Shown here piece after piece: positions 35,985-44,728 of a DNA stretch of 64,000 nucleotides; the stretch's first letter is position 1, and each line of letters opens with the position of its first letter. The stretch lies in assembly GCA_029907105.1 (NCBI GenBank), contig JARYMM010000006.1, positions 31,835-95,834 of the forward strand. The letters run 5' to 3'. The DNA comes from Anaerolineae bacterium. Lineage in GTDB: Bacteria; Chloroflexota; Anaerolineae; UBA3071. The notes under the pieces are model-generated. The model was not told the origin of the DNA and searched no databases. It saw only the letters and a list, made by a program, of their open reading frames with translations. The translations under genes and the position numbers were made by a program.

Positions 35985-37727
35985 ATGAAACGCTTCGCTA
36001 CGGTTATGGTTGTCGTCCTGGTGGCTGCGGGCCTGCTCACCGGCTGTCCTGCGCCTCAGGTCGTCGAGAAAGAGGTCGTCAAGACCGTGGTGGTCGAGGT
36101 CGAGAAGCCAGTGGAGAAGGTGGTGGAGGTCGTGGTGACCCCCACGCCGGCACCTGCACCCGAACAGGTCTTCATCAGCGGCTTCCCCACGACCGATGAG
36201 AACGAGGCCAAGACAGCCCAGGCAGCCTTCGAGGCCGCGGACAAGGGCAACCCCGACCCGGCCTGGAAGGGCAAGAAGTTCACCATCGGTGTCTATTCCG
36301 GCGGGCAGCGCGGCCCCATCTCCGGCCCGCTCTACTTCTGGCGGCCCAAGTTCGAAGAACTGACCGGCGCGACCTATGACATCGTGGAGATCCCCTTCGC
36401 CGAGCTGCGGGAGAAAATCTTCACCGACCTCATGACCGGGGCCGGCAACTACGATGTGATCATCAACTGCAGCAACTACTACGGCGATTACATCCTCAAC
36501 GACTGGATCGTGCCCATTGACCAGTACTTCGACGACCCACGCTTCCCGCAGTGGGATCGTGACTCCATTGCCCCGGCCGTGGCCAACCTGATGAAGTGGG
36601 GCGATACCTGGTACGGCGGCAATAACGACCACGATGCCCAGGTGCTCTACTACCGCCGGGACATCATCGAGGATCCGGAGTGGCAGGCGGCGTTCGAGGC
36701 CGAGATGGGGCATCCCATGCCTGTGGCCATGGATACCTGGGAGGACGTCCTGGAGATCGCCAAGTTCTTCAACGGCAAGGACTGGAACAAGGACGGCGAC
36801 CCGGACAATGGCATTGCCTTGCACCTCAAGGTCGGCGGCCAGGGCTTCTTCCACTTCATGGCCATCTCCGCACCTTACGTGGTGATCCCCTATCCGGGTG
36901 ATCCTCCGACCAAGGTCACCAGGTACCACAACGTCTACTGGTTCGACCCGGAGACCATGGAGCCCCTGATCAACTCGCCGGGCCATGTGCGGGCCTTGGA
37001 GATGGTGCTCGAGCTCTCCAAGGCCGGTTCCCCGGCCATGTGGGGTTGGAGCCTGGGTGAGGCGTGGGCTGACTTCCTGTCCGGCAACGCCATCATGACC
37101 TTCTCCTGGGGCGACGTGGGCTCGCTGTCGCAGGACCCGACCCAGTCGGTGATCATGGGCAAGCTGGGTGCCCGCGGCATTCCCGGCACCAAGCACCCCT
37201 ATGACCGCGAGAAGGGTCAGTTCCTGGACCTGGAGGAGCCCAACTTCGTGGGCAACCAGGTGGGCTGCTCCTGGCATCCGGCGATCTCCAAGCTGGCCGA
37301 GGACCCAGACCTGGCCTACTACTTCATCGCCTGGCAGTCCACGCCGGAGATCAACCACTGGAACGTGGCCTACGGCTGGACCGGTGTAGACCCCGGCACC
37401 GCCTATGACTGGTTCCCGCCCTACGGCACGGCCACAGTGGAGGAGTACGTGGCTGGTGGTTATGATCCCGGCGACGCTGTAGAGTTCATCGGTGCCTACC
37501 AGGACAACTTCTACAACTATCCCATCTTCCAGAACTACATGCGCATCCCCGGCACCCCGGAGATGCAGGAGATCTGGGATGTGCACCTGTCCGAGGCGGT
37601 CACCGGCCAGGTGTCGGCGCAGGAGGCCCTGGATCGCACTTACAACGACTGGGTGCGCATCATTAACGACTACGGCAAGGACACCCTGCTGAAGCTGTAT
37701 CAGGAGTCCATCGGCTACGCGCCGTAG
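35985..37727 (+). CDS. Sugar ABC transporter substrate-binding lipoprotein (SBP_bac_1 type)
   Basis: Lipobox LTGCPAPQ, Val/Glu/Lys stalk, family 1 binding domain. Confidence 0.92.
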   Translation: MKRFATVMVVVLVAAGLLTGCPAPQVVEKEVVKTVVVEVEKPVEKVVEVVVTPTPAPAPEQVFISGFPTTDENEAKTAQAAFEAADKGNPDPAWKGKKFTIGVYSGGQRGPISGPLYFWRPKFEELTGATYDIVEIPFAELREKIFTDLMTGAGNYDVIINCSNYYGDYILNDWIVPIDQYFDDPRFPQWDRDSIAPAVANLMKWGDTWYGGNNDHDAQVLYYRRDIIEDPEWQAAFEAEMGHPMPVAMDTWEDVLEIAKFFNGKDWNKDGDPDNGIALHLKVGGQGFFHFMAISAPYVVIPYPGDPPTKVTRYHNVYWFDPETMEPLINSPGHVRALEMVLELSKAGSPAMWGWSLGEAWADFLSGNAIMTFSWGDVGSLSQDPTQSVIMGKLGARGIPGTKHPYDREKGQFLDLEEPNFVGNQVGCSWHPAISKLAEDPDLAYYFIAWQSTPEINHWNVAYGWTGVDPGTAYDWFPPYGTATVEEYVAGGYDPGDAVEFIGAYQDNFYNYPIFQNYMRIPGTPEMQEIWDVHLSEAVTGQVSAQEALDRTYNDWVRIINDYGKDTLLKLYQESIGYAP

Positions 37728-37755
37728 CAGAGAGTGCACACCCCGATGGAGCGCT

Positions 37756-37789
37756 GGGGGAGGGATTCGTCTGGGCGGGTCCCTCCCCC
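37756..37789 (+). terminator. Hairpin after binding-protein gene (attenuator/terminator-like)
   Basis: GGGGGAGGGA-14 nt-TCCCTCCCCC then TTCCTT. Confidence 0.7.
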
Positions 37790-37837
37790 TTCCTTCAGCC
37801 TGATGTGATCTGATCTTTAAGGACCGCAAAAGTCACT

Positions 37838-37891
37838 CTGAGCGCAGCGAAGAGTCTGAGCGCAGCGAAGAGTCTGAGCGCAGCGAAGAGT
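37838..37891 (+). repeat. Three perfect tandem copies of ctgagcgcagcgaagagt
   Basis: 18-bp unit at 37838, 37856, 37874. Confidence 0.95.
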
Positions 37892-38062
37892 CTCCTGCGC
37901 ACGCCGAGATGCTTCGCTCCGCTCAGCATGACGAGCGGGTTTTGCTTTACCGTCTTTATTCAGGAGCGGATCAGAGGTCAGCGGAAGAGCGGAATAAACG
38001 AAAAGGGGGCCATGGTTCCGCTCCCTTCGCTTTTCCGCTGACCACCTGTAAGGAGAGAGGCA

Positions 38063-38926
38063 ATGCAAGAAAAAGGCCGCATCAAATGGCTGTTCGTCGG
38101 CCCCGGTATCTTTTGGGTGCTGGCCTTCACCATTTTCCCCCTGCTCTATTCCCTGGTGTTGAGTTTCCTGCGCAAGCGGTTGGGGCAGCCGGCCAGCTTC
38201 AACTTTCCGGAGAACTTCGTCCGCGCCTTTGGCGACTATCGCTTTTGGGACACGCTGAAGGTAACCCTTCTCTTCGTGGTGGCCAGCGTGGTGCTGACGG
38301 TAACCATCGGCCTGTTGCTGGCTTTGCTCTTCAACCGCGAGATCCGTGGGCGACGTGTCTTCCGCTCGCTGTTCACCATGCCTCTCTTCACCGCTCCCAT
38401 CGCTTTAGGCTACCTGGGCCTGACCATCTTCCATGAGGATGTCGGAGCGGTCAACACCATCCTCAGGGCCTTGGGTATGGTGAACCTGCCACGCTGGTTC
38501 TCCGACATCTGGTTAGCGCGACTGGCCATCATTATCGTGGATGTCTGGCAGTGGACTCCTTTCTGTTTCCTGGTCCTGCTGGCTGGTCTGCAATCCCTGC
38601 CCAGAGAGGTCTATGAGGCGACGGCGCTGGATACTTCCTCCGGCTGGGATGTCTTCCGTTATGTTACGCTGCCGCTCTTGAGGCCCGTCCTGTTCACCGT
38701 GGTCATGCTGCGGCTGGTGGAGGCCTTCAAGATCCTGGACATTCCCTTCAGCATGACCAGCGGCGGTCCCGGCGCGGCCACGCAGACCTATTCCTTCTAT
38801 ATCTACCTGACAGGTTTGCGCAGTTTCAACTTCGGCTACGCTTCGGCGCTGGCTTACATCTTGCTGGTGGTGATGATGGTGATCAGCATGTTCTTCTTCA
38901 ACCGTCTGCGCGAGATATACGAGTAG
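38063..38926 (+). CDS. Sugar ABC transporter permease (MalF/UgpA type)
   Basis: YEATALDTSSGWDVFRYVTLPLLRPVLFTVVMLR. Confidence 0.93.
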   Translation: MQEKGRIKWLFVGPGIFWVLAFTIFPLLYSLVLSFLRKRLGQPASFNFPENFVRAFGDYRFWDTLKVTLLFVVASVVLTVTIGLLLALLFNREIRGRRVFRSLFTMPLFTAPIALGYLGLTIFHEDVGAVNTILRALGMVNLPRWFSDIWLARLAIIIVDVWQWTPFCFLVLLAGLQSLPREVYEATALDTSSGWDVFRYVTLPLLRPVLFTVVMLRLVEAFKILDIPFSMTSGGPGAATQTYSFYIYLTGLRSFNFGYASALAYILLVVMMVISMFFFNRLREIYE

Positions 38927-38938
38927 GGAGGTGCCATC

Positions 38939-39805
38939 GTGACAACCTATGGAGCCCGGCGTCCCGGCGTCATCAGAACGGCATTGCTCTGGCTGGTCAT
39001 CATCGGAGCCACAGCCTGGCTGGTGTTCCCCTTCTATTGGGCCATCATCACCTCGCTCAAACCGCCAGGGGTCATCCTGACCAAGCCATCGCTCATCCCC
39101 TTCTTGCAGTTCAAACCCACCTTCTACAACTGGCAGATGGAGTTCACCCAGCGGTGGCGGGAGATCAGCCGGGCGCTGAGCAACAGTGTGATTATTTCTG
39201 CAGGAGCCACGCTGGTTTCCATCACCCTGGGCACTCTGGCCGGCTATGGGCTGGCCCGCTTCCGCTTCACCGGCCGGATGCAGAACAAGGACCTGACGCT
39301 CTGGTTCCTGTCGCAACGCTTCCTGCCGCCTATGGTCACCGTGATCCCTTTCTTCCTGGTGATCAAAGCTGTGGGCTTGCTGGATACCCGGTTGGCGTTG
39401 GTTCTGGTCAATACCACGTTCACCATCCCCTTCTCCGTGCTCATCATGCGCGACGTTTTCAAGGAATTGCCGGAGGAGATGGAGGAATCGGCCTGGGTGG
39501 ATGGCGCCTCGCACTTCCAGAGTTTCTGGTACATCGCCTTGCCCCTGGCCGCGCCGGCCATGGCCGCCGCCGCCGTGATCTGCTTTGCCTTCTCCTGGAA
39601 CGAATTCATCTTCGCCCTGTTCCTCACCCTGAAAGCGGCCCAGCCGATCACCGTCGTCATTGCCGGGGTGGAACACACCCAGGGCATCCAGTTCTGGTTC
39701 GTGGCCACGCGCCTCCTGTTCGCCATCATTCCGCCCACGCTGCTGGCGCTGACCGCCCAGCGGTACATCGTGCGCGGCCTGACCTTCGGCGCGGTGAAGG
39801 GGTAG
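38939..39805 (+). CDS. Sugar ABC transporter permease (MalG/UgpE type)
   Basis: MEESAWVDGASHFQSFWYIALPLAAPAMAAAAVICF; GTG start. Confidence 0.93.
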   Translation: MTTYGARRPGVIRTALLWLVIIGATAWLVFPFYWAIITSLKPPGVILTKPSLIPFLQFKPTFYNWQMEFTQRWREISRALSNSVIISAGATLVSITLGTLAGYGLARFRFTGRMQNKDLTLWFLSQRFLPPMVTVIPFFLVIKAVGLLDTRLALVLVNTTFTIPFSVLIMRDVFKELPEEMEESAWVDGASHFQSFWYIALPLAAPAMAAAAVICFAFSWNEFIFALFLTLKAAQPITVVIAGVEHTQGIQFWFVATRLLFAIIPPTLLALTAQRYIVRGLTFGAVKG

Positions 39806-39814
39806 CGGGATATG

Positions 39815-39845
39815 GTAGGGGGCGCAGCGCCGCTGCGCCCCCTAC
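39815..39845. repeat. Palindrome GTAGGGGGCGCAGC-gcc-GCTGCGCCCCCTAC
   Basis: Perfect 14-bp arms; same family as the in-frame element at 57788. Confidence 0.92.
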
Positions 39846-39866
39846 TGTACGAATTGGCAGGGAACC

Positions 39867-40844
39867 ATGAACCTCGTGGAACAGAAGCCCTTCGACGCCG
39901 TCTGCCTGGGCATCCTCGTCGCCGACATGTTCAGCCCGCCGCTGCCCGAACCGCCCGCTCCAGGCCAGCTCGTCGTGGTGGACGACCTGCCCCTGGATGC
40001 CGGTGGCTGCGCCGTCAACACCGGCGTGTCGCTGACCCGGCTGGGCGCCCGCGTCGCCCTCATCGGCAAGGTGGGCAACGATGTCTTCGGCGACTTCATC
40101 ATCGGCCTGATGAGGGAAAAGGGCCTCGACACCTCCGGCATCCGCCGTTCGGCGACCCTCCCCACTTCCAGGACAATGGTCATCCCCGTGTTCGGCCAGG
40201 ACCGGCGCTTCATCCATACCTTCGGCGCCAACGCCGAGTTGACTCTCGAGGACGTGGACCTGGACCTGGTGGCCAGGGGGAAGGTGCTCTACGTCGGCGG
40301 CTATCTGGGACTGCCCCGCCTGGATCAGGCAGCTCTGGGCGAGCTTTTCGCCTTTGCCCGGGCGCGAGGGGTGCGCACGGTCCTGGATGTCATTGTGCCG
40401 GCGACGGCAAGCTTCAGCCTGGATGATGTCCTTGGCCAGGTGCTGCCCCTCACCGACGTATTTCTGCCCAACGACGACGAAGCTGCCCTGCTCACCGGCG
40501 AAACAGACCCCGAACGCCAGGCGGCGGCCTTCCTCACTCTGGGCTGCGGCACGGCGGTGATCACCCTGGGTGAGCGCGGCGTCCTGGCCAGGACAGCCAC
40601 TCAGACGGTGCAGGCGCCGGCCTTTCCGGTGCACACGGTGGACCCCTCCGGCGCCGGCGATGCTTTCGACGCCGGCTTCATCATCGGCCTGTTGGAGGGC
40701 TGGGATCTGGTCCGGACGGTGGAGTTTGCCTGTGCCATCGGCGCTTCGGCGACGATGAAGCTGGGCTGCACGACAGGTGTGTTCACGCGGGCCGAGGCTC
40801 AGGCCTTCCTGGCCGCGAACAGGTTGCCGATCAGCGTCAGTTAG
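39867..40844 (+). CDS. PfkB-family carbohydrate kinase
   Basis: DDLPLDAGGCAVNTGVSLTRLGARVALIGKVGNDVFGDFI; VDPSGAGDAFDAGFIIGLL. Confidence 0.93.
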   Translation: MNLVEQKPFDAVCLGILVADMFSPPLPEPPAPGQLVVVDDLPLDAGGCAVNTGVSLTRLGARVALIGKVGNDVFGDFIIGLMREKGLDTSGIRRSATLPTSRTMVIPVFGQDRRFIHTFGANAELTLEDVDLDLVARGKVLYVGGYLGLPRLDQAALGELFAFARARGVRTVLDVIVPATASFSLDDVLGQVLPLTDVFLPNDDEAALLTGETDPERQAAAFLTLGCGTAVITLGERGVLARTATQTVQAPAFPVHTVDPSGAGDAFDAGFIIGLLEGWDLVRTVEFACAIGASATMKLGCTTGVFTRAEAQAFLAANRLPISVS

Positions 40845-40845
40845 T

Positions 40846-41078
40846 ACTACAACCACACTTGGTGGTATGTGTCATGCTTTCGACGGGCTCAGGCCAGGGC
40901 TGAGCGGGTTTACACGCCTGTTCCCATAGTGCACGCAACGCTAGCGAAGCATCCGTTCGCTGCGCTCAGGCCAAGTTCTCGCGTCACCACGCAGGCAAGA
41001 GATGCTTCGCTGGAGTCGGCCGGGCAATGAAGTTTGACGTCTGAAACCCGCTCAGCATGACAAGTACGGTTGTAGTAT
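40846..41078. repeat. MITE/REP-like composite element
   Basis: TACTACAACC ... GGTTGTAGTA flanks; internal gtcatgctttcgacgggctcagg ... ctcagcatgac; inner half shared with 1657-1750. Confidence 0.75.
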
Positions 41079-41088
41079 TCGTCAGAAG

Positions 41089-41140
41089 CGTGTAGCACGC
41101 ACAGCCGGTAGATACGTGTAGCACGCACAGCCGGTAGATA
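41089..41140 (+). repeat. 26-bp perfect direct tandem duplication
   Basis: cgtgtagcacgcacagccggtagata x2. Confidence 0.95.
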
Positions 41141-41166
41141 AAGGACGAAGGACAAAGAGTGGAGAG

Positions 41167-42255
41167 ATGAACAGACGAGAACGGGTATGGCAGGCCATCC
41201 ACCATCAGGAGACGGATTTCGTCCCCTACAATTTCCATGCTGTGCCTGGCGTGTGGCAGAAGGTGTGCCGGCATTACGGGCTCACGGACACCCATGAGGC
41301 CATGGAGTTCATCGGCAACCACATCGTCAAGGTGGGCTCCGACTTCAACTACAACCCCTGGGCCGATGAGGTGGGGCGGGTGGAGCTGACCGTCAGCGGC
41401 GGGCCGGTGCACACAGCGCTCGATAGCGAAGGTGGGCTGCACCGCGACGAGTTCGGCTGCCTCTGGGATCGCACGGGCAGCCTGCCGCACCCGGTGGCCT
41501 ATCCGCTGGCCGAGAAGCCTGACCTGCATGGCTATACGTTCCCCGACCCTTACCGCCAGGGCCGTTTCGATCAGGCCCGCGAGCTGGCCGACCGCTATCG
41601 CGGGGAAGTGTTCCTCTTCGGCAAACTGGGCATGGCCCTCTTCGAGCGGGCCTGGTCCATCCGGGGCATGACCCAGTTGCTCATGGACATGGTGGAACGG
41701 CCGGAGTTCGTGGAGGAGCTGTTGGACCGCATTCTCACCGAGTGGAACCTGCCCATCATTGACCAGCAACTGGCGCTGGGGGTGGATGGCTTCTATTTCG
41801 CCGACGATTGGGGCTCCAAGACGGGGCTCATCTTCAGCCCCAGGATGTGGCGGCGCTTCATCAAGCCACGGCTGGCGGTCATGTATCAGCGCTGCCGTGA
41901 AGCGGGCGTGGTTGTGGCCCAGCATTCCGATGGGGCCGTCGGCGTCCTGTTCCCCGACCTGATCGAGATCGGCTTGCAGGTGTTCAATCCCCTGTCGCCG
42001 TCGGTCATGGACCCGCCAACGGTCAAGGCGCAGTACGGCGACCGGCTGTGCTTCTACGGCGGCATTGACGTGGAGCGCACGCTGCCTTTCGGCACGCCGG
42101 AGGAGGTGCGGGGAGAGATGCGCCACATGGCCGAGCTCATGGGCCGGGGCGGCGGCTACATCCTGCAGAGTTCGCACACCATCCTCGACGACGTGCCCCT
42201 GGCGAACCTGGTGGCCTACATCGAGGAAGTGCGCCAGATGGCTGGGCTGACGTGA
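41167..42255 (+). CDS. Uroporphyrinogen decarboxylase (URO-D/MtaA)-fold protein, HSD variant
   Basis: NRRERVWQAIHHQETDFVPYNF; VVVAQHSDGAVGVLFPDLIEIGLQVFNPLSP. Confidence 0.87.
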   Translation: MNRRERVWQAIHHQETDFVPYNFHAVPGVWQKVCRHYGLTDTHEAMEFIGNHIVKVGSDFNYNPWADEVGRVELTVSGGPVHTALDSEGGLHRDEFGCLWDRTGSLPHPVAYPLAEKPDLHGYTFPDPYRQGRFDQARELADRYRGEVFLFGKLGMALFERAWSIRGMTQLLMDMVERPEFVEELLDRILTEWNLPIIDQQLALGVDGFYFADDWGSKTGLIFSPRMWRRFIKPRLAVMYQRCREAGVVVAQHSDGAVGVLFPDLIEIGLQVFNPLSPSVMDPPTVKAQYGDRLCFYGGIDVERTLPFGTPEEVRGEMRHMAELMGRGGGYILQSSHTILDDVPLANLVAYIEEVRQMAGLT

Positions 42256-43169
42256 GGGTCATGCTTGTACCATTCACAGAACTCCTGGCCGAGGCTTTGG
42301 CCGGCGGTTACGCCGTCGGCTACTTCGAGGCCTGGGACATCTACTCGCTGGAGGCTGTGCTGGAAGCGGCCGAGGCCGAGAACGCTCCGGTGGTGCTGGG
42401 CTTCGGCGGGGTGATGATGGAGCCGGCCTGGTTCGACGGCGGCGGACTGGAGCGGCTGGGGGCCCTCGGACTGGCCACGGCTACGGCGGCCAGGGTGCCG
42501 GTCTCGCTCCTCCTCAACGAGGTCACCACCTTCGCCCAGGTGGTGCGCGGCATCCGCGCCGGCTTCAACGCCGTCATGCTCAGCACGAGCGAGCTGCCTT
42601 ACGCCGAAAACGTCCGTCTGACCCGCCGGGTGGTGGAGGTGGCGCATGCCGTCGGCGTGGGCGTGGAGGCGGAACTGGGCTCGCTGCCCGATGCCTCGGG
42701 CGAGATGGACGACGAGGGACGCCTGACCGACCCTGACGAGGCTGCCCGCTTCGTCGAAGAGACGGGGGTGGACGCCCTGGCCGTCTCCGTGGGCAACGTG
42801 CACGTGCTGACGCATGGGCAAGCCGTCATTGACTGGGAGCGGCTGGCGGCCATCCACCGGGCGGTGGCGGCGCCGCTGGTCCTGCACGGCGGCACGGGAT
42901 TTCCCGAAGAAGGCATCGCCCAGGCCATCGCCCTGGGCGTGGCCAAGGTCAACATCGGCACGGTGCTGAAGCGGGCGTTTCTGGAGGGCATCGCTGAAGC
43001 GATTGCGGCACTTCCTGCGGGGGTCAGCGTGCAACAGAGCATGGGCTCGCGCAAAGCAGCCGACGTCTTGCAGCAGGGTAAGGAGCGCGTGCGGGAAGAG
43101 GTTGTGCGGCGCATCCGGCTGTGGACAGATGTCGGACGACGAAGGATGGACAAAGGACGGATGGCATGA
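42252..43169 (+). CDS. Class II fructose/tagatose-bisphosphate aldolase-like protein, altered catalytic motif
   Basis: GGYAVGYFEAWDIYSLEAVLEAAEAENAPVVL, GVEAELGSL, PLVLHGGTGFPEEGIAQAIALGVAKVNIGT; canonical LDH(G/H) replaced by LNEV. Confidence 0.85.
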   Translation: MRVMLVPFTELLAEALAGGYAVGYFEAWDIYSLEAVLEAAEAENAPVVLGFGGVMMEPAWFDGGGLERLGALGLATATAARVPVSLLLNEVTTFAQVVRGIRAGFNAVMLSTSELPYAENVRLTRRVVEVAHAVGVGVEAELGSLPDASGEMDDEGRLTDPDEAARFVEETGVDALAVSVGNVHVLTHGQAVIDWERLAAIHRAVAAPLVLHGGTGFPEEGIAQAIALGVAKVNIGTVLKRAFLEGIAEAIAALPAGVSVQQSMGSRKAADVLQQGKERVREEVVRRIRLWTDVGRRRMDKGRMA

Positions 43170-44671
43170 GCTTGCTAGGATTGGATATCGGCATCACGGG
43201 CTGCAAGGCGGTGGCTTTCAACCCCGAGGGCGAGATGCTCGCCCAGGCTTACCGCGAGTATCGCCTCTACCAACCGCAGCCCGGCTGGATGGAGTTGGAC
43301 CCGGCGGAGGTCTGGGCGGCAGTGGCCGGCGTGATCCGCCAGGTAGCGACGGCTGTTCCCGGCGACCCGGTCCAGGCGCTGAGCGTGTCCACGCACGGCG
43401 AATCGGTGGTGCCGGTGGACGCGCAGGGGCAGCCCCGTTACGGTTTCATCACTGCCATTGACACCCGTGCCGGCGAACAGGCCCGCTGGTGGGATGAGCG
43501 GTTGGGCAAGGAGCGCATCTTCCGCATCACCGGCATGCCGCTGCACCCCATGTACACGGTCAACAAGCTGATGTGGCTGCGGCAGCACGAGCCACAGGTG
43601 TTCGCGGCGGCCCATCGCTTCCTGTGCATGCAGGATTTCGTCTTCCACCAGTTGGGGCTGCCACCGACCATGGACCGCACCCTGGCCACGCGCACCATGG
43701 CCTTCGACGTGTCGCGGCTGGCCTGGTCGGAGGAGGTCCTGGAGCTGGCGCAACTGGATGTGGCGCGGCTGTCGCAGGTGCGGCCCTCGGGCACAGTCAT
43801 CGGCGAGATACCGACCGCTGTGGCCGAGGAGCTGGGGCTGGCCCGAGGCGCCGTAGGAGTGACTGGGGGACACGACCAGCCCTCCGGCGCGCTGGGCTGC
43901 GGGGCCGTCGCCGAGGGCATCGCTATGGACTCCACAGGCACCGTGGAGTGTGTGGCCGTGGCCTCGCCGCGGCTGGTACTGGCCCCGGAGCTCATGGAGA
44001 GCAATCTGCCCATCGCCCCGCACACCGCGCCGGGCATGTACCTGGTGCTGGGCTATTCTTCCACCGGCGGAGCGTTGCTGCGCTGGTACCGCGACAACTT
44101 CGCCCGCGCCGAGCAACAGGAGGCCAGGCGGACAGGCCAGGACGTCTATGACCTGATCCTGCAACAGGCCACGCCGGGGCCATCGCCGGTGCTCATCCTG
44201 CCGCACTTCGTGGGCGCCGGGACGCCCTCCATGGACGCCGCATCCAAAGGGGCCATCCTGGGCCTGGACCTGAGCACGACCCACGGGCAGATCATCAAGG
44301 CCATCCTGGACAGCGTCAGCTACGAGGTCAAGCTGAGCGTGGATGCTATGGAGGCGGCGGGCATCGCCGTGCGGGAGCTGCGCGCCTTCGGCGGCGGCGC
44401 CAAATCGCCCCTCTGGCTGCAGACCAAGGCCGACATCTTCGGCAAGCCGGTGTGCGCCGTCGCCGTCTCCGAAGCGCCCTGCCTGGGGGTGGCCATCCTG
44501 GCCGGCGTGGCCACCGGCGTGTTTGCCTCCCTCGAGGAGGCCCTGGCCCAGATGGTGCGCATCGGGCGCACCTACGAGCCGGACCTGGCCCTGCACGAGC
44601 GATACATGGAGAAGTTCGCCGTCTTCCAGCAGGTCTATCCGACGCTGGCGGAGCTCAATCACCGGTTATGA
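43166..44671 (+). CDS. FGGY-family carbohydrate kinase (xylulokinase-like)
   Basis: SLLGLDIGITGCKAVAFNPEGEML, SVSTHGESVVPVD, GGGAKSPLWLQTKADIFGKPV; ATGA overlap with aldolase gene. Confidence 0.9.
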   Translation: MSLLGLDIGITGCKAVAFNPEGEMLAQAYREYRLYQPQPGWMELDPAEVWAAVAGVIRQVATAVPGDPVQALSVSTHGESVVPVDAQGQPRYGFITAIDTRAGEQARWWDERLGKERIFRITGMPLHPMYTVNKLMWLRQHEPQVFAAAHRFLCMQDFVFHQLGLPPTMDRTLATRTMAFDVSRLAWSEEVLELAQLDVARLSQVRPSGTVIGEIPTAVAEELGLARGAVGVTGGHDQPSGALGCGAVAEGIAMDSTGTVECVAVASPRLVLAPELMESNLPIAPHTAPGMYLVLGYSSTGGALLRWYRDNFARAEQQEARRTGQDVYDLILQQATPGPSPVLILPHFVGAGTPSMDAASKGAILGLDLSTTHGQIIKAILDSVSYEVKLSVDAMEAAGIAVRELRAFGGGAKSPLWLQTKADIFGKPVCAVAVSEAPCLGVAILAGVATGVFASLEEALAQMVRIGRTYEPDLALHERYMEKFAVFQQVYPTLAELNHRL

Positions 44672-44728
44672 GGCAGGTACATTCTACCAGTTTCCCGATC
44701 TGTCAACCGAACGAGGGAGGAGATCATC

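Noticed and set aside
35748-37829. 693-aa minus-strand ORF, and similar ones at 11931-13976 and 53347-55386
   Set aside because: Antisense to ABC binding-protein genes; spurious mirror-frame ORFs.
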